From the NCBI GenBank assembly GCA_019752115.1, contig JAIEMN010000002.1, positions 124,001-188,000 on the forward strand: 64,000 nucleotides of DNA. Reading direction: 5' to 3'. Made by a program: the position numbers and the translations under genes. The notes under the pieces are model-generated. The model did no database searches and had not been told where the DNA came from. It saw only the letters and a list, made by a program, of their open reading frames with translations. Source of the stretch: Gemmatimonadaceae bacterium (GTDB lineage: Bacteria > Gemmatimonadota > Gemmatimonadetes > Gemmatimonadales > Gemmatimonadaceae). This document shows positions 22,826 to 31,763 of this stretch, piece by piece (the first letter of the stretch is position 1; the number at the start of each line of letters is the position of its first letter).

Positions 22826-24976
22826 TCAGGCCGTGCCCGAACGCGCGGTGGTCAGGTCGCGAACTTCACTCGCCGCCTGCACGGCGATGTCGACCTCGCG
22901 CGCCATGGCCATCGCCTGTTCGGCGACGAGGGTGACACTCTGCACCGAGCTGTTGCCCGTCCGCAGCCGGACCAGATCGAGGCGCACGTTCTCGAGGGCA
23001 AGGCGGCAGCTTTCCAGCTGGCCGCGGCGCGTGGTGATCTTCTGCTGGGCGTCCACGTGCGCGCGACGCTCGCGACGCAGCTGCGCCAATCGACGCACCC
23101 GGGCTTCGCTGCGGGAGGTATCGAGCGGATTGGCCTCGGCCTCGAGCGCGGCGATTTCGGCCTCGACGCGCTGTAGCATGGCCGGCCCCTGCTCGAGCTC
23201 GAGGCGCGCCAGATCGCGCGCGATCAGCTCGACCTTGTTCACGAGATCGATTGCGGTACCGGCGACATCCGGAATCCGCGAACGCTCGTTGGCCGGTACG
23301 GTGGCCAACAGGCGCGCGATCTCTTCGCGGTCGGCCCGCGCACCCTGCACCAGCGGCAGATAGGCCCCCAGCTCATCGTCACGCACCGGTGCCTGCGGCT
23401 GCATCATCAGGCCGCGGGCGACGGGCACCATGCCGGGGAGCGGCGTGCCCGGGCGGAGCACGGCACTCAGCGTATTGCGATTGCTCCGGCCCTGCGCGCG
23501 GAGCTCATCGCGCTTCTTCCGGCTGAAGACCGAGGTCACGCTGTCGACGAGGTCGGAGAGGACTTCCCCGAACATGCGATCCTTCGGCTGCCGCAGCACA
23601 TCGCGCCAGTCGTAACCGTCGGACCAGAGCTTCGCGTACTTCCAGCCGATATAGACGCCCCACAACGTGGGGATGGAGCCGATCTCGGAGTTCGTGACGA
23701 GCGAAATGCCGGCGAGTGGGAGACCGAAGAAGATGAACGGCCCGAGCTTGCGGCGATACGCGACCACCTGCGGCGCGTTCCAGCGCGCGAGCTCCGACGC
23801 CGTGGGCGTGTACATGCCATCCGGCGTGTACGTGCCACGGAAATCGTTCCCAGCCATGTACGCCGGATCGCCGCCGCGATTCACCGTGGCGTCCATCCCA
23901 AAGCCCAACGGGCGCGGCATGGGCGCGGCCGGCTCGCTGGTGAGCGTGCGCGGCGTGTACGCCGGTGGGGCGTACCCGGGCGCCGCCGATTGATTGCCGG
24001 GCATGCCGGCCGACATCCCGCTCATCGGCATCCCGCCAATGGGGGCGCCGTTGAAGTTCACCGGCGACGTGGGATTGATCGCGGCGCGCGAGGCCCCGTT
24101 GACCACACCCGTCTTGAGCGCCTGTACCATCTCGGTGGCGCTCTGAAAGCGATGATCGGGGTTCTTCTCGAGCAGCCGCATGACGATGGCGGCCAGATCG
24201 GGCGGCACATCGTGGCGGCGCTGCGAGATGGGGATCGGCGCTTCGGCCAGATGCTTCACGAGCAGCGCCGGCGTCGTGTTGCCGGTGAACGGCGGCTCGC
24301 CGCAGAGCATCTGGTACGCCACGACGCCCAGCGAATACAGATCGCTCCGGGCATCGAGATCGCGATCGCCCGACGCCTGCTCGGGGGACATGTACGCAGG
24401 CGTGCCAATCGCCATGCCGGTCGCCGTGAGGCGGCCGCCATCGGCGCTGTCGGTCGCGGCGCGCGCAATGCCGAAGTCGGTGACCAGCGCGCGCCCGTCG
24501 ATGCCGTCGAGCAGGATGTTGTCGGGCTTGATGTCGCGGTGCACGACGCCACGCGCATGGGCGTAGGCAAGCGCCTCGCCGACTTCGAGCAGCCAGCGGC
24601 GCACATCCTCGATGGGGAGCGGACCGCGGGTGGCGAGCTTCTTGGCGAGGTTGTCGCCATCAATGCACGCCATGACGAAGAAGACGAGATTCCCCACCTC
24701 ATCGACCGAGTAGATCGGCACGATGTTGGGATGGCTCAGCTGCGCCGCGGTTTCCGCCTCGCGCAGGAATCGCGAGCGGACATCCCGCCGGAACGACAGC
24801 TCGGGCGGCAACAACTTGATCGCGACAAAGCGCTTGAGCCGCCGGTCACGGGCCCGGTAGACGATGCCCATTCCCCCGCGGCCGATCTCACAGTCGAGCT
24901 CGTAGGCGGCGCTCAGCGCCTGCTCTACGTGGGCTCGGAGTTCAGCGTCTTCAGATGGGGCGAAGGGGTCGGACAC
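22826..24976 (-). CDS. Membrane Ser/Thr protein kinase with C-terminal coiled-coil region (kinase 2)
   Basis: A Hanks-type kinase of 716 aa from the GTG at 24976. Its catalytic motifs are intact: IGRGGMGIVY, the VAIKL Lys, HRDIKPDNILLD, VTDFGIARA, GTPAYMSPEQ. A Met/Gly/Pro-rich linker leads to a 2TM-like hairpin (GPFIFFGLPLAGISLV, then WGVYIGWKYAKLWSDGYDW) and a coiled-coil tail (ALEAEANPLDTSRSE, then RRERRAHVDAQQKITT). The open frame continues upstream to 25363 through a palindromic repeat and low-complexity sequence, which I do not believe is coding. The GTG is the best start but has no clear Shine-Dalgarno site; an ATG at 25045 is an alternative. Confidence 0.9.
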   Translation of the reverse strand: MSDPFAPSEDAELRAHVEQALSAAYELDCEIGRGGMGIVYRARDRRLKRFVAIKLLPPELSFRRDVRSRFLREAETAAQLSHPNIVPIYSVDEVGNLVFFVMACIDGDNLAKKLATRGPLPIEDVRRWLLEVGEALAYAHARGVVHRDIKPDNILLDGIDGRALVTDFGIARAATDSADGGRLTATGMAIGTPAYMSPEQASGDRDLDARSDLYSLGVVAYQMLCGEPPFTGNTTPALLVKHLAEAPIPISQRRHDVPPDLAAIVMRLLEKNPDHRFQSATEMVQALKTGVVNGASRAAINPTSPVNFNGAPIGGMPMSGMSAGMPGNQSAAPGYAPPAYTPRTLTSEPAAPMPRPLGFGMDATVNRGGDPAYMAGNDFRGTYTPDGMYTPTASELARWNAPQVVAYRRKLGPFIFFGLPLAGISLVTNSEIGSIPTLWGVYIGWKYAKLWSDGYDWRDVLRQPKDRMFGEVLSDLVDSVTSVFSRKKRDELRAQGRSNRNTLSAVLRPGTPLPGMVPVARGLMMQPQAPVRDDELGAYLPLVQGARADREEIARLLATVPANERSRIPDVAGTAIDLVNKVELIARDLARLELEQGPAMLQRVEAEIAALEAEANPLDTSRSEARVRRLAQLRRERRAHVDAQQKITTRRGQLESCRLALENVRLDLVRLRTGNSSVQSVTLVAEQAMAMAREVDIAVQAASEVRDLTTARSGTA

Positions 24977-25090
24977 GCGTGTGGAATAGGGGAGTCGAGG
25001 CCGGTACTCCCCATTGTAGCACCGAGGAGATACCGACAACAGCATCGGGTGGCGTCCGAAGGCCGAGGGAACCGTGGAACACCGGACGGA

Positions 25091-25116
25091 GGGCCCTACG
25101 GGGGGAGGGGGCGGGG
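25091..25116 (+). other. Potential G-quadruplex motif
   Basis: Four G-runs on the + strand, GGG, GGGGGG, GGGGG and GGGG, separated by loops of six, one and one bases. This meets the usual G3+N1-7 rule. It lies in the shared upstream region of the kinase operon and lon. Confidence 0.6.
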
Positions 25117-25182
25117 AGTTGCAAAGCGACACGCGGGGATGGTCTGAGGTCGGACCCGGGAGGTCAGACGACCGATGTGGGT

Positions 25183-25287
25183 AACCCCTCAGGCATCCGG
25201 CGGGAGGAGCACAGGAGGTGGGCGTCAGGACCGCGGCGGTCCTGATGCCCACTTCCTCTTTCCCTTCCACCTGAAGCCCGAGGGGGT
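25183..25287. repeat. Interspersed palindromic repeat, copy 2
   Basis: A 105-bp element homologous to 13048-13157. It begins AACCCCTCAGG and has a central hairpin (25214-25232 and 25238-25256) with the shared core GTGGGCGTCAGGAC. Paired changes in the two arms (for example the T in GATGCCCAC against G in the other arm) show some decay. It lies between the divergent kinase and lon genes. Confidence 0.8.
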
Positions 25288-25463
25288 ACTCGCGTCTGAC
25301 CTCCCACCTCCGGTCCCTCTCCCGCCAATCCGGCACCTCCCCGCCAAGCCGGCGCCAGCGCACGGGTGCACATTCCCCAGACCTGCCGGGATGGCGGCTC
25401 CCGCACGGTGCGAATCGTGCCGGAAGATGGTCGCCTCATCTCTCTGCTCAGGATTTGTCGATT

Positions 25464-28016
25464 ATGGGTCAGCGCCTCACGCTTCCGGTCCTGCCACTGC
25501 GCGGGACGGTCATGTTCCCCGGGATCACCGCCCTTATTGCGGCGGGCCGCCCTGGCACCCTGCGCGCCATCGAAACGGCGCTCAAGGGTGACCGGCTGGT
25601 CTTTGCTGTCGCGCAGCGGGACAACACCGAGGAACCCACGTCGGACATTCTCTTCACCACCGGCGTGATTGCCCGCATCGGGCAGATCCAGCGCGGGCTC
25701 GGCGGCGTGCAGCTGCTGTTGCAGGGTGAACAGCGCGCCACGGCACTGCAGTACGGGGAAACCGACGGCTATCTCACCGCGGTCACGGTGCAAGCCGAAG
25801 AAATGCTGCCGCTCAACCTCAAGGACCCGGCGTTCGAAGCGCTCCATAAGGAAGCGCGCGAGCGCGCGGCCGAGTTGGGTGAGAAGCGCGGGCTCCCCGA
25901 GGAAGTGGTGCACCAGGTGCTCGACTCGGTCGAGGACGCTGGCCGCTTCTCCGACCTCGTGGCCGGCTACATCGAACTCACCGTGCCCGAGAAGCAGGGG
26001 CTGCTCGAAACGCTCAGCGTGGAAGAGCGCCTCCGCCGCGTGCTGGTGCACGTGCAGCGCCAGATTGGCCTGCTCGAGGCGCAGGAAGACATCAAGAGCC
26101 AGGTGCAGGAAGAGCTCGGCGAACGCCAGCGCGAGATGTTCCTGCGCGAGCAGCTCAAGGCCATTCAGAAGGAACTCGGCGACGACGACTCCTCCAAGGA
26201 GATCGCCGAGCTGCGGGAGAAGCTCAACAAGCTCGTCCTCTCCAAGGAGGGGCGCGCCGAGGTGGAGCGCGAACTGGGGCGCCTGGAGCGTGCCGGTCGC
26301 GAAAGCATGGAAGCGCAGGTCATTCGCACCTACCTCGAGTGGATCGCCGAGCTGCCGTGGAACACGCGGAGCGACGATCACCTCGAGCTGGCGCGCGCCG
26401 GTGAGATCCTTGATGAGGATCACTATGGCCTCAAGGATGTGAAGGATCGCGTCCTCGAGTTCCTCGCGGTCCGTCAGCTGCGGGCCCAGCAGGTCGCCGC
26501 GGAAGTCGCCACGACCGGCGAATTCCCGGTCTCCAAGCTCAAGGGCGAAGCGACGGATGCGACGCCGACGCTGAACAGCGCCGACGACGACCGACCGATC
26601 ACCGACACCAAGGAAGCCAAGGCGCGCGCGATGGCGCGTGGCCCGATCCTCCTGTTCAACGGCCCGCCGGGTGTGGGCAAGACGAGCATCGCCAAGTCGA
26701 TCGCGCGCGCGCTCGGCCGCGAGTACGTGCGCGTGGCCCTGGGTGGTGCCCGCGACGAAGCCGACATCCGGGGCCATCGCCGCACGTACGTGGGCGCCAT
26801 GCCCGGCCGCATCATCCAGGGGATGAAGCAGGCCGGCACCAAGAATCCTGTGTTCCTGCTGGACGAAGTCGACAAGCTCGGACAGTCGTACCAGGGCGAT
26901 CCGTCGAGCGCGCTGCTGGAAGTGCTCGATCCGGCCCAGAACGACTCGTTTACCGATCACTATCTGGGCGTGCCGTTCGACCTGAGCGAAGTGCTGTTCA
27001 TCGCCACGTCGAACTTCATTCAGAACATTCCGGGGCCACTGCTCGACCGCATGGAAGTCGTGGAGTTCAGCGGCTACACCGAGCGGGAGAAGGCGGAGAT
27101 CGCCAAGACGTATCTGATCCCCCGCCAGCTCGAGGAGAGCGGTCTCGCCAAGCGCGAGCTCTCGTTCACCGACGAGGCGGTCATGAAGGTCATCAGTGAA
27201 TACACCCGCGAAAGCGGCGTCCGCCAGTTGGAGCGCCAGCTCGGTGCCGTCGCCCGCAAGGTGGCGCGTCGTGTGGCGATGGGTGATACCACGGCCATCG
27301 ACGACAAGCAGATCGACAGCGACGAGGTGCGCGATCTCCTCGGCCGCCCGAAGGTCCATCCGGAGCGTGCCAACGAACACGACGAGGTGGGCATCGCCAC
27401 CGGCATGTACTACACGCCGATGGGCGGCGACATCATGTTCGTGGAAGCGAGCATCCGGCGCGGCGCCACGCGGCCGAAGACCTCAGAGGGCGACGACGTG
27501 GTTCGCGTGGGACCGATCTCGTTGATTCTGACCGGCCAGCTCGGCGACGTCATGAAGGAAAGCGCGCGGGCGGCGCTGACGTACGCGACCAACAACGCCG
27601 AGGCGCTGGGGATCCCGCTCGACCGCGTGGCGAGCGCGAGCGAAGCGCATATTCATGTGCCCGCTGGCGCAATTCCGAAGGACGGTCCGAGTGCCGGCAT
27701 CGCGATCGCGACCGCGCTGGTTAGCGAAATGTCGAACCGCAAGGTGCGGCGCGATGTGTCGATGACCGGCGAGATCACGCTCCGCGGCCGCGTGCTCCCG
27801 ATTGGTGGCGTCAAGGAAAAGGTGCTCGGCGCCCACCGCGCCGGCATCAAGGACGTCATCATCCCGAAGGCCAACGAGGCCGATCTCGAGGACGTGCCGG
27901 ACGAGGTGCGCGAGCAGCTCACCTTCCACCCGGTCGAGACGCTGCGCGACGTGCTCAAGATCGCGCTGGTCGACGCGTCGACCGCCGCGGCAGTCGAGGA
28001 GCTGGTCGGCGTCTAG
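25464..28016 (+). CDS. lon: ATP-dependent Lon protease
   Basis: An 850-aa cytoplasmic AAA+ serine protease that degrades misfolded and regulatory proteins. The order is LON N-terminal domain (TLPVLPLRGTVMFPG, about residues 5-200), coiled coil (about 200-300), AAA+ with Walker A GPPGVGKT (400-407) and FLLDEVDKLG, and the protease domain with the Ser743/Lys786 dyad (PKDGPSAG, then GGVKEKVLGAHRAG). Length matches the family. A TTG at 25455 is in frame, but an AGGA at 25450-25453 is better spaced for the ATG at 25464. A terminator follows at 28078. It probably forms a single-gene transcript. Confidence 0.95.
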   Translation: MGQRLTLPVLPLRGTVMFPGITALIAAGRPGTLRAIETALKGDRLVFAVAQRDNTEEPTSDILFTTGVIARIGQIQRGLGGVQLLLQGEQRATALQYGETDGYLTAVTVQAEEMLPLNLKDPAFEALHKEARERAAELGEKRGLPEEVVHQVLDSVEDAGRFSDLVAGYIELTVPEKQGLLETLSVEERLRRVLVHVQRQIGLLEAQEDIKSQVQEELGERQREMFLREQLKAIQKELGDDDSSKEIAELREKLNKLVLSKEGRAEVERELGRLERAGRESMEAQVIRTYLEWIAELPWNTRSDDHLELARAGEILDEDHYGLKDVKDRVLEFLAVRQLRAQQVAAEVATTGEFPVSKLKGEATDATPTLNSADDDRPITDTKEAKARAMARGPILLFNGPPGVGKTSIAKSIARALGREYVRVALGGARDEADIRGHRRTYVGAMPGRIIQGMKQAGTKNPVFLLDEVDKLGQSYQGDPSSALLEVLDPAQNDSFTDHYLGVPFDLSEVLFIATSNFIQNIPGPLLDRMEVVEFSGYTEREKAEIAKTYLIPRQLEESGLAKRELSFTDEAVMKVISEYTRESGVRQLERQLGAVARKVARRVAMGDTTAIDDKQIDSDEVRDLLGRPKVHPERANEHDEVGIATGMYYTPMGGDIMFVEASIRRGATRPKTSEGDDVVRVGPISLILTGQLGDVMKESARAALTYATNNAEALGIPLDRVASASEAHIHVPAGAIPKDGPSAGIAIATALVSEMSNRKVRRDVSMTGEITLRGRVLPIGGVKEKVLGAHRAGIKDVIIPKANEADLEDVPDEVREQLTFHPVETLRDVLKIALVDASTAAAVEELVGV

Positions 28017-28029
28017 ACGAGGCGTTCGC

Positions 28030-28066
28030 GCGCGGCGTGGCGTGGCGCGGCGCGGCGCGGCGCGGA
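28030..28066. repeat. GGCGC-type simple repeat after lon
   Basis: About seven copies of a five-base GGCGY unit (GGCGT/GGCGC) in tandem between the lon stop and the terminator hairpin. Non-coding, probably slippage-prone. Confidence 0.7.
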
Positions 28067-28077
28067 GGCCGGCTATG

Positions 28078-28145
28078 AAAAAGACCGCAGTCTCCGGGGT
28101 TGGGAACCCTTCGGCTTCCCAAGCCCAGAGACCTGCGGCCTTTTT
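28078..28145. terminator. Bidirectional terminator between convergent genes
   Basis: A-run AAAAAG (28078-28083), a long imperfect hairpin (CCGCAG ... CTGCGG, with inner TTGGGAA and TTCCCAA arms) and T-run CTTTTT (28140-28145). It can terminate lon on the + strand and the permease-aminopeptidase gene on the - strand. Confidence 0.88.
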
Positions 28146-28178
28146 CACACCCGGCCCCCGCGCCAGCCAGATTGATCG

Positions 28179-31100
28179 CTACCGCGCGTCCTTGGAATTG
28201 TCGCTCGGTACGCGGTCGATCAGGAGATTGTACGGATCGATCCCCGCGCGCGCCGGCTTGCGAGGAACGGTGAACTCGGCGCGTACCGTACCGCCGGTCA
28301 CCTTGATCTTGCGGATCGCGATCACATCGCCGAGGCGCGCGCCCGACTTGGGCGCGTCGAACAGGCCCACGTCGATATAGTCGTTGAGCGGCGCGGGCGT
28401 TTCGGTACCAAGCGAGTCGGCACGGAACTTCACGGCCGTGCCGATCACCGTGACCTTGAACTGCCCGCCTGGCAGCGGCGTGGCAACCACGCTGTCGGTC
28501 TTCACGTCCCACAGCGTGATCGCTTCGAAGTAATCGTCCACCGCCTGCTGCAGGGAGTCTGGCGTGGCCGCGCGAATATGGCGCATCAGGTCGAGCGACG
28601 TCGCGTACGGCGGCCCCGGGTGTTGACGTCCTTCGTCTAGATAGGCCCGGAGCGCGCCATGCAGCGCCTTTTCGCCGATGAGATCGCGTAGGGCGAACAA
28701 CGCCAGCGACCCCTTCTGATACCAGATGTAGCTCTGCAGGTCCACGCGCGTGAGCGGATGCTCGCCCTTCGTCTCGCCCGCCCGACCACGGAGATACCGC
28801 TCAAGCTCGGCCCGCAGGAACTTCTGCGTGAATGGCCGCCCGTGAGCACGATCGGTGATCACGAGCGCGGCGTACTCCGACAGCGACTCGGAGAGCATCT
28901 GCGAGCCTTCCACGTCGGCGGGCATGCGCTGGTACGGGAACCACTGGTGCGCGATCTCGTGCGCGGTGACGAAGTACGGCAGGTCCGTATCTTCGATGTT
29001 GGTGGTGTCCACCCGGGCCACGAAACCGATGTCTTCCGAATAGGGCACGGTATTCGGAAACGACTGCGCGAAGCCGGCATAGCGCGGAAACTCCAGGATG
29101 CGCAGCTGCCGGTGCTGATACGGCCCGAACTCATGCGAGTAAAACGCCAGACTCGCCTTGGACGCCTCGATCATGCGCGGCACGTTGAACGTGTGCGTCG
29201 GATGGTGATACACCTCGATACTCACGTTCTGCCACTGCGCCTTGGTGACCGTCCACCGGGCCGACAGCACCGAGAAAAAGTTGTCGATCGGCGCATCCAT
29301 CGTGTACGTGAAGTAGCGCCGCCCGCTCTGCGTCCACTCGCGCTGCAGATAGCCCGGCGCCATCGCGATCTGATCGGGATCGGTACTCACGGTTGCCGTG
29401 AACGTGGCCGCGTCGGCGTCGGCCAGGAACGACTGCCGGTACAGCGAGGCACTGTCGGTGCGTGGCTTACCGCGGCGCTGGAGTGCCAGCTTGTACTTCC
29501 GGCGCAGTTCGTCGCTCTGCAGCTCCTTCTGGTTGTCGTAGAAGAAGGTGGGAAATTTGTCTCGATTGAAGAACGTGCCATTGGCCACCAGCGAGCGATC
29601 AGGCTGTCCGCTCGGATACCCGCGCACGCGGAAGCGCTGCACCGAGCGCACGCGCACCGTATCCCCAGCCAGGAGCGGCGAGCCGAGCTTGATGAGCTGC
29701 ACGCCGAAGACCGTGTCGGTCTTGAGCACGGTGAACGGGCGATCGAACGCCAGTGAGTCGAGCGACACCGCCAGCCCCGGCGCATCGGCAGCGACGTTGA
29801 CGAGCACGGTGTCGATTGGCGTGGCCTGTCGATTGATCAGGGTGAACCGGCTGCCAACCCGCGCGCGACCCGCCGTCGGCTCGAAGTCCACGTCGAGCGC
29901 GATGCCCACCACATGCGGAGCGGTGAGCGTCTCATAGCGCCGCCACGTCTGCTCGTAGGCCGCCTGCCGTCGCTCACTTTCCTTCCGGGTGAGGTAGCGG
30001 TTCTCGATGCTCGCGTTGTAGTAGAAGACGCCACCGGCGGCCGTGGCACCGACCGAGCTGCCCATCGCCAGCCATACGGTACCTTGTGACAGGCGGTCCT
30101 TCAGTCGGGCGCCGAACGCGGCCATCTGGGTGCCGCGCTGCCATACGAGGTACGTGAGCGACAGGAACAGCAACGCCAGACACGCATTGAAGGCCTGCAC
30201 CGCGGGGAACGCGGCCAGATATGGCCCGGTCCCGTTGAGGTCCGACCAGCGCAACGCCGGAGATGTCCCAATCTGCAGCAGCCGGTAGTCGTACCCCATG
30301 TTGATCATGGCGACATTCCCGACCCACACGAGAATGATCACGACGTAGCCAATGGGTTTCCGGGGGACCACCGACTGCACCAGAAAGGCGATGGCCGTCA
30401 TCACCAGCCAGCCGGGGAAGTCGGCGAGATACACGTACAGCGCGTACACCGGCAGATCGATGTGCGGATAGCCCTTGAGCACCTGCACCATCATGCTGCC
30501 GAGCATGCAGACCGTGGAGAAAACGAGCAGCAGCACCACCATCGCGGTGTACTTGCCGCTGAGTATGCTCCAGGAGCGCACCGGCGCGGCATCGAGCACC
30601 TGATCGAGCTTCACCTGCCGCTCACGCCACACCAGTTCGCCCGCGTAGAACGTCAGCAGGACCACGATAAACAGCGACGCGCTGTTGATGGACGATTCGG
30701 CCATCAGCCAGCTCATCGGCCAGCTCTTGTTCTGCCCCGTCTGATCGGCATACCAGCCGTTCATCAGCACGTTGATGAAGCCGATGGCGGCGATGGCGAG
30801 GAACGGCACTGACCGGATGAGCGACTGCACGTGAAAGCGGGTCACACTCCACCAGCCGGCAAAGGCCGGTGTTGGCGGATACGCCCTGGCAGTCCGCCGC
30901 AGCGTGGCCGACGGCGCGAACGCCTTCTCCTCGGCCTTCTTCCGCTTGCGGGAGACCGTCATGCCATGCTTCTCGAGACGGACGAAGCGGAACGCCAGGG
31001 CCAGAAAGAGCGCCCCGATGCTTGCCCACAGCAGACGGTTTGCCCCGATGAAGCCCACGATCGGCAGCGTGCGAGCATTCTTCTCGACCGGCGTCCAGTA

Positions 31101-31763
31101 GCGCGTCACCAGATCGATCGAACGCAGCGCGAAGGGATCGATGAGATTGGCGAGCTGATCCTTGTCGAGCTGACGGACCAGATCGTCGCCGACCGAGTAG
31201 CCCACGAGCAGCAGAATACCGGCCACATACACCGAGAAGTTGCTGCGAGTCAGCGACCCGACCGCGAAGAGCAGACCACTCAGAAAGAAGACGCCCGGCA
31301 CCCCGATCAGCAGGAACGGTTGCCAATAGTGCCAGAACTGAAAGGGCTGGAGTGTGGTCGTGTCGACCCACGGCATGAATGTCCCCACCATTGCGCCGAC
31401 TGGAAGCGCGGCGAAGACGAGGAGCATCGCCAGAAACGCGGCCACGTACTTGGCACCCAGATATCCCCCGCGGGTGATCCGCGTACTGAAGAGGATCTCG
31501 TGCACGCCGGCGTCGTAGTCGCGCAGCACGGTGGTGCCGACCAGGGCACTGGTGATGATCTGGCCGACGGCCAGCAGGATGCCGTAGATCTGCGACAGAG
31601 AGTACGGACTGTTCTTCTTGACCTTCCCCAGCACCTGCCCTTGCAGGAAGGCATCGGTGCTCAGCGTGAAGAACGCCATGGCGAACATGATGGCCACATA
31701 CAGCCACGTGACCGGCCGCCGGAAGTGACTCCGGAGTTCAAAGCGAAAGAGCGGCCAGAACAT
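28179..31763 (-). CDS. ABC-2 permease fused to M1-family aminopeptidase
   Basis: A 1194-aa membrane protein. The first half has two ABC-2 permease blocks of six or so helices each (from FRRPVTWLYVAIMFAMAFF; then PFLAIAAIGFINVLMNGWY), separated by a cytoplasmic loop. The second half is a gluzincin M1 peptidase with HEIAHQW (the HExxH zinc site) and a downstream Glu in SESLSEYAAL, so metal binding looks intact. The peptidase probably lies outside the membrane. Such permease-peptidase fusions are known in Bacteroidota and Gemmatimonadota. The start overlaps the stop of the ABC ATPase gene by one base (TAATG), so the two make a transporter. The substrate is unknown. Confidence 0.9.
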   Translation of the reverse strand: MFWPLFRFELRSHFRRPVTWLYVAIMFAMAFFTLSTDAFLQGQVLGKVKKNSPYSLSQIYGILLAVGQIITSALVGTTVLRDYDAGVHEILFSTRITRGGYLGAKYVAAFLAMLLVFAALPVGAMVGTFMPWVDTTTLQPFQFWHYWQPFLLIGVPGVFFLSGLLFAVGSLTRSNFSVYVAGILLLVGYSVGDDLVRQLDKDQLANLIDPFALRSIDLVTRYWTPVEKNARTLPIVGFIGANRLLWASIGALFLALAFRFVRLEKHGMTVSRKRKKAEEKAFAPSATLRRTARAYPPTPAFAGWWSVTRFHVQSLIRSVPFLAIAAIGFINVLMNGWYADQTGQNKSWPMSWLMAESSINSASLFIVVLLTFYAGELVWRERQVKLDQVLDAAPVRSWSILSGKYTAMVVLLLVFSTVCMLGSMMVQVLKGYPHIDLPVYALYVYLADFPGWLVMTAIAFLVQSVVPRKPIGYVVIILVWVGNVAMINMGYDYRLLQIGTSPALRWSDLNGTGPYLAAFPAVQAFNACLALLFLSLTYLVWQRGTQMAAFGARLKDRLSQGTVWLAMGSSVGATAAGGVFYYNASIENRYLTRKESERRQAAYEQTWRRYETLTAPHVVGIALDVDFEPTAGRARVGSRFTLINRQATPIDTVLVNVAADAPGLAVSLDSLAFDRPFTVLKTDTVFGVQLIKLGSPLLAGDTVRVRSVQRFRVRGYPSGQPDRSLVANGTFFNRDKFPTFFYDNQKELQSDELRRKYKLALQRRGKPRTDSASLYRQSFLADADAATFTATVSTDPDQIAMAPGYLQREWTQSGRRYFTYTMDAPIDNFFSVLSARWTVTKAQWQNVSIEVYHHPTHTFNVPRMIEASKASLAFYSHEFGPYQHRQLRILEFPRYAGFAQSFPNTVPYSEDIGFVARVDTTNIEDTDLPYFVTAHEIAHQWFPYQRMPADVEGSQMLSESLSEYAALVITDRAHGRPFTQKFLRAELERYLRGRAGETKGEHPLTRVDLQSYIWYQKGSLALFALRDLIGEKALHGALRAYLDEGRQHPGPPYATSLDLMRHIRAATPDSLQQAVDDYFEAITLWDVKTDSVVATPLPGGQFKVTVIGTAVKFRADSLGTETPAPLNDYIDVGLFDAPKSGARLGDVIAIRKIKVTGGTVRAEFTVPRKPARAGIDPYNLLIDRVPSDNSKDAR

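Larger units (their letters stand above)
24977..25463. other. Divergent kinase/lon intergenic region
   Basis: This 487-bp gap holds a G-quadruplex motif (25091-25116) and copy 2 of the palindromic repeat (25183-25287), flanked by an outer inverted pair (GGGAGGTCAGACG at 25158-25170 and its complement near 25292). The promoters for the kinase operon and lon must lie here but I see no convincing hexamers. I see no HrcA-type CIRCE element. I see no real gene. Confidence 0.6.

Noticed and set aside
24977-25363. N-terminal extension of kinase 2 to 25363
   Set aside because: It would translate through the palindromic repeat and G-rich sequence, while the kinase domain begins normally soon after the GTG at 24976.
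25164-27380. Open frame of more than 700 codons on the minus strand opposite lon
   Set aside because: It is antisense to the Lon AAA+ domain with all motifs and has no recognisable domain. It is a third-position GC artefact.
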